Shown here in pieces: positions 20,781 to 29,459 of a DNA stretch of 35,810 nucleotides. Made by a program: the position numbers and the translations under genes. Position 1 is the first letter of the stretch. Every line of letters begins with the position of its first letter. This stretch comes from a bacterium. Lineage in GTDB: Bacteria; Patescibacteriota; Doudnabacteria; UBA920; 2-01-FULL-46-14. The notes beneath the pieces are model-generated. The model made no database searches and had not been told where the DNA came from. It saw only the letters and a list, made by a program, of their open reading frames with translations. The stretch covers positions 1 through 35,810 of the forward strand of contig JAUYKH010000010.1 of NCBI GenBank assembly GCA_030700065.1, written 5' to 3'.

Positions 20781-21756
20781 TCATGAATTATTTGATCGAA
20801 TTTGTTCGATAGATAATATTTTTGTTGCCTGGCAGAAGTTTGCGCGAGGTAAACGATTGCGAAGTGATGTCATGGCATGGGAAAGGTCGCTTGAAGTCAA
20901 CCTTTTCGAGTTGCGAGATGAGCTTTCTACCAATAGATATAAGCATGGTCATTATACACCATTTACTATCCATGATCCCAAAGAAAGAAGGATTCACAAG
21001 GCAGGGGTTAGGGATCGAATCGTGCACCAAGCAGTTGTTAATATCCTCGAGCGAATTTTTGAATGCCAGTTTATTTTTGATAGTTTTTCTTGCCGGAAGG
21101 GGAAAGGAATCCATGCGGCTTCAAAACGGCTGCAAAAATTCTTGGTAAAGGCAAGCAAAAACTATACCCGAACTGTGTATGCTTTGAAATGTGATATAAG
21201 GAAATTTTTTGATCGGGTGGATCATAACATCCTTTTAGAGTTGATCAGGAGAAGAATTGATGATAACGATACCACCAGTCTCTTAACGAACATAGTAGCT
21301 AGTTTCAATGCAACTTCTGCCAAGGGTCTGCCGATTGGTAATTTGACCAGCCAATTGTTTGCCAATATTTATCTGCATGAACTTGATTATTTTGTGAAAC
21401 ATATTTTACGAGAAAAGTGGTATCTGCGGTACTGCGACGATTTTATAATTATTAGCTATTCTTGGGGTCATTTGTTGAATATTTTAGAAAAGATTAAATA
21501 TTTTTTTCGGCAACGACTCAAACTGGAAATTCATCCCAACAAAGTTTCGATTAGATCCTGGGGCCAGGGGATCGATTTTGTCGGCTATGTACATATGCCT
21601 AACTGCGTGATTGTTAGGACAAAAACAAAAAACCGCGTGCTGCGTCGAGTCAATCAAAAAAACCTTGTTTCTTATATGGGCGTTTGCAATCACGCCGATA
21701 CATTTGAACTCCAACAGTTACTGTTTAATAAAGTCGGGAAAACTGCTAAACTATAG
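20755..21756 (+). CDS. DGR reverse transcriptase, start disrupted by poly-G
   Basis: Copies the TR RNA into adenine-mutagenised cDNA that replaces the VR. Motifs: HYTPFTIHDPKERRI and RDRIVHQAVVNILE (N-terminal RT0/1 region), SCRKGKGIHAA, KCDIRKFFDRVDH with the first catalytic Asp (21193), GLPIGNLTSQ with the DGR-type IGxxxSQ motif 4 (21334-21354) and YCDD (21430-21441). The conserved N-terminus LFDRICSIDNIFVAWQKFARGKR begins at 20788, but the frame has no ATG/GTG/TTG before TTG 20857, which would cut that region off. ATG 20751 would give a normal 334-residue RT if the G10 tract were G9. A one-base change just after ATG 20783 is a second way to restore it. The next gene begins eight bases after its stop. 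Confidence 0.96.
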   Translation, partial: GGGVRGRVSHELFDRICSIDNIFVAWQKFARGKRLRSDVMAWERSLEVNLFELRDELSTNRYKHGHYTPFTIHDPKERRIHKAGVRDRIVHQAVVNILERIFECQFIFDSFSCRKGKGIHAASKRLQKFLVKASKNYTRTVYALKCDIRKFFDRVDHNILLELIRRRIDDNDTTSLLTNIVASFNATSAKGLPIGNLTSQLFANIYLHELDYFVKHILREKWYLRYCDDFIIISYSWGHLLNILEKIKYFFRQRLKLEIHPNKVSIRSWGQGIDFVGYVHMPNCVIVRTKTKNRVLRRVNQKNLVSYMGVCNHADTFELQQLLFNKVGKTAKL

Positions 21757-21764
21757 GCAAATAA

Positions 21765-22826
21765 ATGAAATTAGTATTTATCACGCGCAAGGTGGACAGA
21801 GGAGACCCTTTAACAGGGTTTGTTTTTGGTTGGTTGAACGCTCTCGCCGGAAGATTGGACAAACTCTATGTGGTCTGTCAGGAGAAAGGTGACACTTCAG
21901 GTTTGGCAGATAATATTGAAGTTCACTCCTTTGGTAAAGAAAAGGGTTATGGTAGACTTCGTCAGGCTTTTGAACTTTGGAATTTGAGTTTTGAGTTTGG
22001 TAAAAAATCCGAAGGATTTTTTATTCATATGCATCCGATCTACGCAATCACTGCCTGGCTTCCCGCCAAGCTTTTCGGAAAGAAAATTATTTTGTGGTAC
22101 GCGCACAAATCAGTGGATTTCAAGCTTCGCGTCGCCCATTTTCTAGTTGACAGGGTATTGACTTCGTCAAAAGAAAGTTTTCGCTTGCCGTCCAATAAGG
22201 TCCGCGTGGTGGGACATGGAATTGATATGCGCAAATTCAACCCCTCTTCCCATATTCCACATTCGATATTCCATATTCTAAGCATTGGCAGGATTTCTCC
22301 GGTGAAGGATTACGAAACATTAATCAAAGCGATGGAGATTTTGTGCAATGACATGGGAATGAGAGGTTTGAAAGTTCAAATTTACGGACGCATCGGATTA
22401 CCTGAACACCAGGCGTATCTGGATTCCCTGGTCGATTTTGTCCAAAATGCCAATTTGGACGAGGTGATAGATTTTCAATCCGAAGTCAGCCACGAATATG
22501 TTCCGCAGATTTTGGGAGAGGCAGACCTGTTTGTTAACCTAAGCCAGACGGGCAGTTTGGATAAGGCTGTCTTGGAGGCTGCTGCGATGGGTGTACTCGT
22601 GCTTACTTCCAATGAAGCATTTGAGAGTAAACTAAAAGAGATTTCGCCATTGTTATTTTTCAAGCGTAATGATCCCTCGGATTTGGCGGAAAAGATCATG
22701 GCCACAAAGAATTTAACTTCAGAGGAAAAAATGAAAATCGCGAATCAGTTAAAGTCATGGGTCGAGCGGGAGCATAATTTGAATAATTTAATTTCTCTGA
22801 TTATAAAGGAGTTTAGACAGGTGTGA
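21765..22826 (+). CDS. GT4-family glycosyltransferase (353 aa)
   Basis: GT-B fold. The N-terminal FITRKVDRGDPLTGFVFGWLN loop, HAKL-type middle and VRVVGHGIDMRKF domain boundary fit the family; ILSIGRISPVKDYETLIKAM opens the C-terminal domain. The usual E-x7-E reads SQTGSLDKAVLEAA: the first Glu is Gly, the second is kept. The linker holds SSHIPHSIFHILS from an inserted repeat (22242-22280). It starts eight bases after the RT, with no terminator between them, so the retroelement and the glycan operon may share transcripts. Confidence 0.9.
   Translation: MKLVFITRKVDRGDPLTGFVFGWLNALAGRLDKLYVVCQEKGDTSGLADNIEVHSFGKEKGYGRLRQAFELWNLSFEFGKKSEGFFIHMHPIYAITAWLPAKLFGKKIILWYAHKSVDFKLRVAHFLVDRVLTSSKESFRLPSNKVRVVGHGIDMRKFNPSSHIPHSIFHILSIGRISPVKDYETLIKAMEILCNDMGMRGLKVQIYGRIGLPEHQAYLDSLVDFVQNANLDEVIDFQSEVSHEYVPQILGEADLFVNLSQTGSLDKAVLEAAAMGVLVLTSNEAFESKLKEISPLLFFKRNDPSDLAEKIMATKNLTSEEKMKIANQLKSWVEREHNLNNLISLIIKEFRQV
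22242..22280 (+). repeat. ATTCCATATTC-type insert in the GT linker
   Basis: CATATTCCACATTCGATATT and the following ATTCCATATTCTAA resemble the insert in the minus-strand glycosyltransferase (12033-12062); the final 14 bases are identical on the coding strands. Confidence 0.55.
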
Positions 22827-23878
22827 CTGTTTGTTATTTTGGCATCTACAATCCCAATCACACTCGCAATCGTTTGAATATCAAAGGACTGCGCTTAAAC
22901 GGCGTGGAAGTTTTGGAATGCAACATCAGGGAGAAAAGCTGGGGCAAGTATTGGCAGCTCATTCGCCTGCACTGGCCCATGCGCCATAAGTATCAAGTGA
23001 TGATCGTTGGCTTTCCCGGGCATACCATCATGCCCTTGGCGTGGCTTTTGGCCAAACTTCACGGCAAGAGCATTATTTTTGACGCGTTTATTTCCCTGTA
23101 CGACTCATTCGTGTTTGATGAGAAAAAATACCGGCCGCGAAGTCTGCCGGCACTGAAGTATTGGTTTGTGGATTGGCTGGCTTGCCGGCTCGCGAATGTC
23201 ATCATGCTTGAGGCCTATGAATACGCCAAATATTTTATTCAAACCTTCAAGATCAATCCCAAAAAGTTCAGGCGGGTTTTAGTTAGCTGTGATGAGGAGA
23301 TAATGTACCCGCGGGAAAATCCTCGCAAAGATGGAAAGTTTGTCGTGCATTTTCACGGAACCTACATTCCCGCGCAGGGCATTGACTACATTATTGGCGC
23401 AGCCGCTTTACTCGAGGACGAGGGAGTATATTTTAATATCATTGGCCGACTGAAAGATTATCAACCAGTGATTGAGCAGGCAAAAAAAGATGGGCTGACC
23501 AATATTAATTTTTACGATTTTATGCCGTATGAGCGTCTGGCCGAGATGATGGCCGAGGCGGATATGTGTTTGGGGATGTTCGGTGATACTGCAAAGGCGA
23601 AGCGGGCCGGGGCTTTCAAAATCATGGAGGCCATGGCCATGAAGAAGCCGCTCGTTACCGCCAATACCCCGGCGGTCAGAGAATTTTTGGTTGATCGAGA
23701 AAACGCGATTCTTTGCCGGATCGCCGACAGTCAGGACTTGTCAAAAAAAATAATGCTGTTGAAAAATGATCCGACCCTGCGAAATCAAATCGCGCAAAAT
23801 GGATACGATCTTTTTCTCAAAACAATGACGCCAAAGGTCATCGGCGAGCAGCTGACCCAAATTGCAAAAAGTCTGTAA
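22823..23878 (+). CDS. Glycosyltransferase, GT-B type (351 aa)
   Basis: Starts at GTG 22823, overlapping the previous stop by four bases. VCYFGIYNPNHTRNRLNIKGL opens the N-terminal domain; FVVHFHGTYIPAQGIDYIIGAA starts the donor domain; AKRAGAFKIMEAMAMKKPLVTA provides the Lys/Glu donor-phosphate contacts seen in GT4 enzymes. This type is common in bacterial surface-sugar clusters. Acceptor and donor cannot be inferred. No repeat insertion in its linker. A 33-base gap without terminator leads to the next gene. Confidence 0.87.
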   Translation: MTVCYFGIYNPNHTRNRLNIKGLRLNGVEVLECNIREKSWGKYWQLIRLHWPMRHKYQVMIVGFPGHTIMPLAWLLAKLHGKSIIFDAFISLYDSFVFDEKKYRPRSLPALKYWFVDWLACRLANVIMLEAYEYAKYFIQTFKINPKKFRRVLVSCDEEIMYPRENPRKDGKFVVHFHGTYIPAQGIDYIIGAAALLEDEGVYFNIIGRLKDYQPVIEQAKKDGLTNINFYDFMPYERLAEMMAEADMCLGMFGDTAKAKRAGAFKIMEAMAMKKPLVTANTPAVREFLVDRENAILCRIADSQDLSKKIMLLKNDPTLRNQIAQNGYDLFLKTMTPKVIGEQLTQIAKSL

Positions 23879-23911
23879 CTGTGGTATTCTCAAATCTACT
23901 ATTTTTTAAGT

Positions 23912-24871
23912 ATGGCGAAGAAAAAAGTTTTAATTTTGGGAGCCGCTGGTTTTGTCGGAAGCAACCTTGTGCGCAACAGCCTTGCCGAGGATGCGGAGGT
24001 TACGGCGGTTGACTCGCTCGAGCCTCTCCTAAAAAGCACCATGGACAGCCTCGCGCCGGTATTGCCCCTGATCAATTTTATAAAAGGCGATATCCGCGAT
24101 CAGCAACTGCTCCGCGAGGTAGTGCCGGGTCAGGACATTATTTTTAATTGCGCGGCTCAAACCTCCCACCCCCTTTCCGTGCAAAATCCTGTTCTGGACA
24201 CGGAGATTACCTGTATCGGCCAGCTCCGGGTTTTGGAAGCAATGAGAGACTATAATCCTCGTGCTATTTTTGTTTATCCTTCCTCAACCACGGTGGTCGG
24301 CAAGGCTGTTGGCGATTTGATTGACGAAAACCACGGCGAGCGCCCTTTGGATATTTATTCGGCAAATAAAGGCGTAGCGGAAAAGTACTGCCGGATTTTT
24401 CACAAAGTATATGATTTAAAAACAGTGGTGCTGCGTTTTCCCAACCTCTATGGGCCTTTGGGAAAAAACGATCCGGCATTCGGATTTATTAACTATTTCA
24501 TCCACCAGGCCGCGTCTGACAAACCGATTGAGATTTGGGGGGAGGGCTTACAGACCAGAAACGTGATGTTTATTGATGATGTAACGGATATGATGTGGCA
24601 TTCTGCCGATTATCCCAAACTCATTGGCGAGACATATTTTGCCGTGCATGACGATCATCACACCGTGCGCGAGGTTGCGGAGGCGATTGTCAATGTTTTC
24701 GGCCGCGGGCGGATTGACATGAAGCCGTGGCCGGATTTTCGTAAACGTATAGAGATCGAGCGGGTCCTGTTTTCCGGCGCGCGCCTGCATTATCACACCG
24801 GCTGGCGGCCGAAATATTTTTTGTCGGAAGGGCTGAAGTTAACCAAGCAAAGGATGGAGAAGGGTTACTAG
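23912..24871 (+). CDS. NAD-dependent sugar epimerase/dehydratase (319 aa)
   Basis: Extended SDR acting on a nucleotide sugar. KKVLILGAAGFVGSNLVRN carries the NAD(P) loop, NCAAQTSHPL the cofactor-contact region, YPSSTTVVG the catalytic Ser/Thr and Tyr149/Lys153 (YSANK) the catalytic pair. RFPNLYGP and the GEGLQTRNVMFIDDV substrate-side motif are typical. It is followed one base later by a second SDR of different sequence; the pair may run consecutive steps of deoxy-sugar synthesis. Substrate unknown. Confidence 0.88.
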   Translation: MAKKKVLILGAAGFVGSNLVRNSLAEDAEVTAVDSLEPLLKSTMDSLAPVLPLINFIKGDIRDQQLLREVVPGQDIIFNCAAQTSHPLSVQNPVLDTEITCIGQLRVLEAMRDYNPRAIFVYPSSTTVVGKAVGDLIDENHGERPLDIYSANKGVAEKYCRIFHKVYDLKTVVLRFPNLYGPLGKNDPAFGFINYFIHQAASDKPIEIWGEGLQTRNVMFIDDVTDMMWHSADYPKLIGETYFAVHDDHHTVREVAEAIVNVFGRGRIDMKPWPDFRKRIEIERVLFSGARLHYHTGWRPKYFLSEGLKLTKQRMEKGY

Positions 24872-24872
24872 A

Positions 24873-25820
24873 ATGTCAAAGCAGAAATTAACTGTTTTGG
24901 TCACGGGCGCCCTGGGCCATATCGGTTCGCGCCTGATTCGCGAGTTCGATCCGAATCTAGTGGAAAAAGTGATTCTGCTTGATAATCTGGCAACCCAGCG
25001 ATACACTTCCCTGTTTAATTTGCCCGATAAATTTGATTACGAATTTATTGAGGATGACGTTCGTACCGCGGATATGGATTCATATCTGAAGGGGATTGAC
25101 GCGGTCATTCATTTGGCCGCCCTTACTGACGCAGAAAAAAGTCATATGAGTCCGCAGGAGGTCGAGTCAGTCAATCTCGAAGGGACCAAAAAGGTCGCGG
25201 ACGCTTGTTTGCGGCAGAAAATAAAATTATTTTTTCCTTCCACGACCAGCGTCTACAGCAGTCAGGCTTCGCGCGTTGATGAAACTTCCCGGGAGCTTGA
25301 GACCCAGAGTCCTTACGCGAAATCCAAGCTTATGGCCGAGCAATATCTTTGGGATTTGAAATCTCAAGGATTGCGATATGTTATCTGCAGATTTGGCACG
25401 ATTTTTGGTCCATCTATCGGGATGCGTTTTCATACCGCGGTGAACAAGTTTATATGGCAGGCAATTTTGGGGAAACCAATTACGGTTTGGAAAACTGCCT
25501 GGGAGCAGAAACGGCCGTACCTTGATCTCACCGACTGCGTGGCCGCGATAAACTTTATTTTGGAAAAGGACTTGTTTGATGGCGAGATTTTCAATATTTT
25601 AACCGTCAACCTCACGGTTCAGGATATAGTGGAAACGATTAAACAATTTGTCCCCGAACTGAAAGTTGATTTCGTTGAATCCCCGATTATGAACCAGCTT
25701 TCCTACGAGGTTGATGACTCCAAGTTTAAAAGACTCGGATTTGAAAGCGTAGGTAATCTAGAAAAAGGTGTCTCGGATTCGATAGAACTTTTGGAAAGGA
25801 TAAAGGCAAATGCAAATTAA
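24873..25820 (+). CDS. NAD-dependent epimerase/dehydratase (315 aa)
   Basis: Extended SDR. TVLVTGALGHIGSRLIREF is the cofactor loop, HLAALTDAEKS follows, STTSVY holds the catalytic Ser/Thr and Tyr148/Lys152 (YAKSK) the catalytic pair; CRFGTIFGPS and KRPYLDLTDCVAAI are the substrate-side motifs. The end overlaps the following methyltransferase start by 11 bases, so the two products are made together. Confidence 0.88.
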   Translation: MSKQKLTVLVTGALGHIGSRLIREFDPNLVEKVILLDNLATQRYTSLFNLPDKFDYEFIEDDVRTADMDSYLKGIDAVIHLAALTDAEKSHMSPQEVESVNLEGTKKVADACLRQKIKLFFPSTTSVYSSQASRVDETSRELETQSPYAKSKLMAEQYLWDLKSQGLRYVICRFGTIFGPSIGMRFHTAVNKFIWQAILGKPITVWKTAWEQKRPYLDLTDCVAAINFILEKDLFDGEIFNILTVNLTVQDIVETIKQFVPELKVDFVESPIMNQLSYEVDDSKFKRLGFESVGNLEKGVSDSIELLERIKANAN

Positions 25821-26982
25821 ACTTCAGCCAAAAATTGATTTCAGCAGAATGCCGATAGCAAACGCATTTTTGACCCCTGACCAATTCAAGGATGAGTATT
25901 TTTTCGACATGATCCTCGGATTCGATCCGGCGACCAAAGCTATCGGTCTTGTCAATACCGTGCCGCCGGAGAAGATGTTTCATGATCACTACGCCTTTTA
26001 TTCTTCGACTTCCAAAGGCATGCAGACGCATTTTGCGGAAACCGCCAAAAAACTCCTTCCGTTAGCCGGAAAGGGTTTGGTCGTGGAAGTCGGCAGCAAT
26101 GATGGGATTATGCTTGAAGCTTGGAAAGATATCGGGGTATCTGTGGTTGGTGTCGAACCATCGGCCAATGTCGCCGAGGTTTCTCGAGGCCGCGGTCATG
26201 ATGTGATCAGCAAATTTATGAGCGACAAAGTAGTCCAGGAGATTTTGGCAAAAGGCAAGGTGAGTTTGGTCTATGGGGCCAATGTTTCATGTCATATCGA
26301 AGGATTCGCAGATTATTTGCGCAATGTCGCTTCTCTAATCGGGCGCGATGGGGTATTTGTTTTTGAGGATCCGTATTTTTTGGATATCGTGGAAAAAACT
26401 TCTTATGATCAGATTTACGACGAGCACGTCTGGTATTTCACGATCTCGTTTATTAATCAGATGGTTGAGCCGTATGGTTTGCAAGTTTTTGATTGTGAGC
26501 ATATTCCAGTGCACGGCGGGGAATTGCGCATGTATGTGGGACACAAAGACAAATTTGCCCAAAAGCCGGCAGTTGAGGATTGGCTCAAAAAGGAACGAAA
26601 CCTCGAACAGCAGATCCAAATCCTGGATCAAAATATCAAAAAATCCAAAATTGAGCTTTTGAACATCCTCAATGCGGTAAAAAAAGACGGTAAAAAAATT
26701 TGCGGCTTTGGTGCCACCTCAAAAGGGGTGATTGTTTGTAACTACTGCGGAATCGGTCCGGATCTCGTTCCCTTCATCACCGATACTACGCCGACCAAGC
26801 AGGGAAAATACTACCCAGGAGTGCATATTCCTGTCGTGCCCCAGGAGAATTTTAAAGGTGTGGATTATGCCTTCCTTTTTGCCTGGAATCATTTCAAGGA
26901 GATTGACGAGGGGCAGGCATGGTTTAGAAAAAATGGCGGCAAATGGATCACTCATGTGCCTATGCCGAGGATAATGGAATGA
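25810..26982 (+). CDS. Sugar C-methyltransferase-like SAM enzyme (390 aa)
   Basis: Resembles the three-part sugar C-methyltransferases (TylC3/NovU type) that methylate a keto-deoxysugar. The MPIANAFL motif marks the first domain, LVVEVGSNDGIMLEAWKDIG the SAM-binding loop, and the C-terminal KICGFGATSKGVIVCNYCGI plus DTTPTKQGKYYPGVHIPVV the domain that is conserved in this family. The usual N-terminal Cys-rich zinc-binding segment before MPLAN is absent: the protein begins right before MPIAN. That could be a real loss or a different start in the overlapping upstream gene, but no Cys cluster appears upstream in this frame. Confidence 0.87.
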   Translation: MQIKLQPKIDFSRMPIANAFLTPDQFKDEYFFDMILGFDPATKAIGLVNTVPPEKMFHDHYAFYSSTSKGMQTHFAETAKKLLPLAGKGLVVEVGSNDGIMLEAWKDIGVSVVGVEPSANVAEVSRGRGHDVISKFMSDKVVQEILAKGKVSLVYGANVSCHIEGFADYLRNVASLIGRDGVFVFEDPYFLDIVEKTSYDQIYDEHVWYFTISFINQMVEPYGLQVFDCEHIPVHGGELRMYVGHKDKFAQKPAVEDWLKKERNLEQQIQILDQNIKKSKIELLNILNAVKKDGKKICGFGATSKGVIVCNYCGIGPDLVPFITDTTPTKQGKYYPGVHIPVVPQENFKGVDYAFLFAWNHFKEIDEGQAWFRKNGGKWITHVPMPRIME

Positions 26983-27635
26983 CGGATAATTTTGAACAAA
27001 TTGAGATTTGGTCGCATTTGGTTAACAGGATATTGGATTATTGTTCCAAGAAGGTAATAGCGGACGCAATTTTTGTCCACGGCTGGGGAGATTTGCATGA
27101 TGAGATGATTGAGTTAACCGCCCGAGTATATAAGGAGAGTGGAGCCAAATTTATTTTGTTAAACGGCGCAAAAGAATATGAGATCGGCGCTCCAGGGTTT
27201 GAGTATTGGAAAGAAAGTTTGGTTAAGAAACATCGAATACCGCCGGAATCAGTCACCGGGATTGAGTCTGCAAGTAATACTCTGATTGAAGCCCAAAGAT
27301 TGAAGCATTTTATTGAGGAGAAAAGAATCTCGTCAATAAGTATTATTTCCGTGCCACAGCACATTATCAGAGCTTTTTTGACTGATTTAGGGGTAATCAG
27401 TCAAGGGAATTCCAATATTAGCTTATATCCAAAAAGTTTAAAAGAAGTGGATTGGGCCGAACCCATTGTTATTCGCAATTTGTCAGGCGCCAATGAAAAT
27501 ACTACACGATTAGGCAGGTTAGCCGCGGAATTCGCCAGGATTTTGGATTACAGAAAGCGGATGAAAGACGGGGACAATAATTTTATTATTGCTTCGGCGA
27601 AAGAAGGACTTGAGCATTTAGAAAAAGAACGATGA
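26979..27635 (+). CDS. DUF218/YdcF-like protein (218 aa)
   Basis: The start at 26979 (MTDNFEQIEIW) overlaps the preceding stop as ATGA and is preferred to the earlier ATG 26943 inside that gene. The pattern AIFVHGWGDLHDEMIELTARVY, GIESASNTLIEAQRLKHFI and ISVPQHIIRAFLTDL follows the DUF218 family (nucleotide-like strand, E-x-x-S-x-NT motif, then VS..H..RA). The first members' Gly-rich motif is altered. Role in this operon unknown; the family often sits in envelope gene clusters. Compare the gene at 12782. Confidence 0.65.
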   Translation: MTDNFEQIEIWSHLVNRILDYCSKKVIADAIFVHGWGDLHDEMIELTARVYKESGAKFILLNGAKEYEIGAPGFEYWKESLVKKHRIPPESVTGIESASNTLIEAQRLKHFIEEKRISSISIISVPQHIIRAFLTDLGVISQGNSNISLYPKSLKEVDWAEPIVIRNLSGANENTTRLGRLAAEFARILDYRKRMKDGDNNFIIASAKEGLEHLEKER

Positions 27636-28348
27636 AACTCCTCATTACAGGCGGCTCTGGACTTTTGGGCCGCGAGATATTAAAATTAGATTCCTCAATT
27701 GCTTCCCCATCTCATAAAGAGATGGATATCGCCGATGAGAGACAAGTTCTGGCTGTTTTACAAAAGCATCAACCGGATATTGTCTTGCACCTGGCCGCGG
27801 AGACAAAACCATTGGCACACGAACAAACTCCCGAGCCGGGCTTGAAGATAAACATCATCGGTACAGCTAATGTGGCTTTGGCCTGTCACAAATTGGGAAT
27901 CCGAATGGTTTACACTTCTACAGATTATTTATATGTTGGTAAAGGTCCCCACAAAGAAGATGAGCCTATACTTGCCCCTTACCGTTTCAGCTGGTCCAAA
28001 TTGGGAGGCGAAGCCGCGGTTAGTCTATTAAAGAACTATCTGATATTGCGATTGAGTTTCGGCCCAGTGCCTTTTCCTTGGGAAAAGGTATATGAGGGGC
28101 AGTACAATTCTAAATTGTATATGGACGAAATGGCGCCTTTGGTGTTGGCGGCCGCGAAGAGCACAGCAACCGGCATCATGAATGTCGGCGGCCCGCGAAT
28201 CAGCCTCGAAGATTATGCCAGGCGGACCAAACCCGATATCGAGACTATTTCCAAACCTGACTGGGTGCCACAGGACACAAGTTTGGATATTGCAAAAATG
28301 AAAGAAGTTTTGGAAATTGATGACGAACTAACTTTGTTAAAACACTAA
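27632..28348 (+). CDS. RmlD-like sugar nucleotide reductase (238 aa)
   Basis: SDR of the dTDP-4-dehydrorhamnose reductase type, which reduces a 4-keto sugar. LLITGGSGLLGREIL is the NAD(P) loop, HLAAETKPLAHEQTP and YTSTDYLYVGKGPHKEDE are typical RmlD motifs. At 238 residues it is shorter than RmlD (about 290). The usual Tyr-x3-Lys appears as YRFSWSK, with the Tyr displaced, so activity on the same substrate is uncertain. Overlaps the previous gene by four bases. Confidence 0.82.
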   Translation: MKLLITGGSGLLGREILKLDSSIASPSHKEMDIADERQVLAVLQKHQPDIVLHLAAETKPLAHEQTPEPGLKINIIGTANVALACHKLGIRMVYTSTDYLYVGKGPHKEDEPILAPYRFSWSKLGGEAAVSLLKNYLILRLSFGPVPFPWEKVYEGQYNSKLYMDEMAPLVLAAAKSTATGIMNVGGPRISLEDYARRTKPDIETISKPDWVPQDTSLDIAKMKEVLEIDDELTLLKH

Positions 28349-28351
28349 TTT

Positions 28352-29455
28352 ATGCGTGTTCCATTTGTTGATCTCACTGTTGTTATCGATCAGATAAAAG
28401 ATGCCTATTTAGAAGCAGTCACTAGGCTTTTGGATAAAAAACATTTTATCTTGACCGAGGAAGTCGAGGCGTTTGAAAGAGCATGGGCTCAAAAATGCGA
28501 GGCAAGATACTGTGTTGGAGTAAGTTGCGGGGCAGACGCCTTATACCTTGCGCTTTTGGCAACGGGCATCAAGCCTGGCGATGAAGTGATTACCCAAGGG
28601 AATGCTTATAATGCCACGGTCACAGCGATTTTACAAACCGGCGCAGTGCCGCGGTTTGCCGATATTGATGAAGATACTCTAACCCTCGATGTTTCCAAGG
28701 CAGAAGCGCTGGTTAATGAAAAAACAAAGGCGATTCTGCCGGTTCATTTGTTTGGCCAAGCCAATGATATGGCAGGTATTTCTGATTTGGCAAAAAGGCA
28801 TGAGCTGGCTATCGTAGGAGACTGCGCCCAGGCCCATCTGGCCGAGTTTGATGGAAAACCAGTCGGCGCCCTCGGAAACGTTGGGGCTTTTAGTTTTTAT
28901 CCGACCAAAAATTTGGGCGCATTCGGCGATGCCGGGGCGGTCACGACCGACAGCGAAAAGATTTATCGGGAAATTCTGGCCAGGCGCAATCTGGGTCAGG
29001 TGGCGAAAAATGACCATCAATATTTTGGTTTCAATATGCGCCTTGATCCCGTGCAGGCCATAGCTTTGAATCTGAAGCTTCAATATTTGGAAGAAAATAC
29101 CATGGCGCGAAAGGACGCGGGCGCGTATTATGACAAGCTGATTGACCAGGCCGATTTACCGCTTAGGCCGGTGCAAAAAGTCAAAGGAGCCAATCACGTG
29201 TATCATTTGTATGTTGCGCAGTCCCTGCAAATGGATCGGGATGATTTGATAAAGAGCCTTTTGGAACTTGGAGTAGAAACCGCGGTGCATTATCCCGTAC
29301 CAGTGTATAAGCAGCCGTTTTACGATGGACCAAAGGATCCCTGCCCGGTAATGGATGAAGTTTCGGGCCGAATAATTTCCCTGCCTTTGTTTGTCGGGAT
29401 CACAAGAGAGCAGCAGGAGTATGTCATCGAATCTTTGAACAAGACACTTAATTGA
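28352..29455 (+). CDS. DegT/DnrJ/EryC1/StrS sugar aminotransferase (367 aa)
   Basis: PLP enzyme that turns a 3- or 4-keto nucleotide sugar into an amino sugar. MRVPFVDLTVVI at the start, GVSCGADALYLALLATGIKPGDEVI for cofactor phosphate binding, VGDCAQAHLAEFDGKPVG with the PLP Asp, and SFYPTKNLGAFGDAGAV with Lys186 as the Schiff-base lysine. Closing HYPVPVYKQPFY is family-typical. It implies that the glycan made here contains an amino sugar. Confidence 0.95.
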   Translation: MRVPFVDLTVVIDQIKDAYLEAVTRLLDKKHFILTEEVEAFERAWAQKCEARYCVGVSCGADALYLALLATGIKPGDEVITQGNAYNATVTAILQTGAVPRFADIDEDTLTLDVSKAEALVNEKTKAILPVHLFGQANDMAGISDLAKRHELAIVGDCAQAHLAEFDGKPVGALGNVGAFSFYPTKNLGAFGDAGAVTTDSEKIYREILARRNLGQVAKNDHQYFGFNMRLDPVQAIALNLKLQYLEENTMARKDAGAYYDKLIDQADLPLRPVQKVKGANHVYHLYVAQSLQMDRDDLIKSLLELGVETAVHYPVPVYKQPFYDGPKDPCPVMDEVSGRIISLPLFVGITREQQEYVIESLNKTLN

Positions 29456-29459
29456 TAGA

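Noticed and set aside
20822-21148. Overlapping plus frame inside the RT gene
   Set aside because: Different frame from the RT with no family features; the RT frame carries all catalytic motifs.
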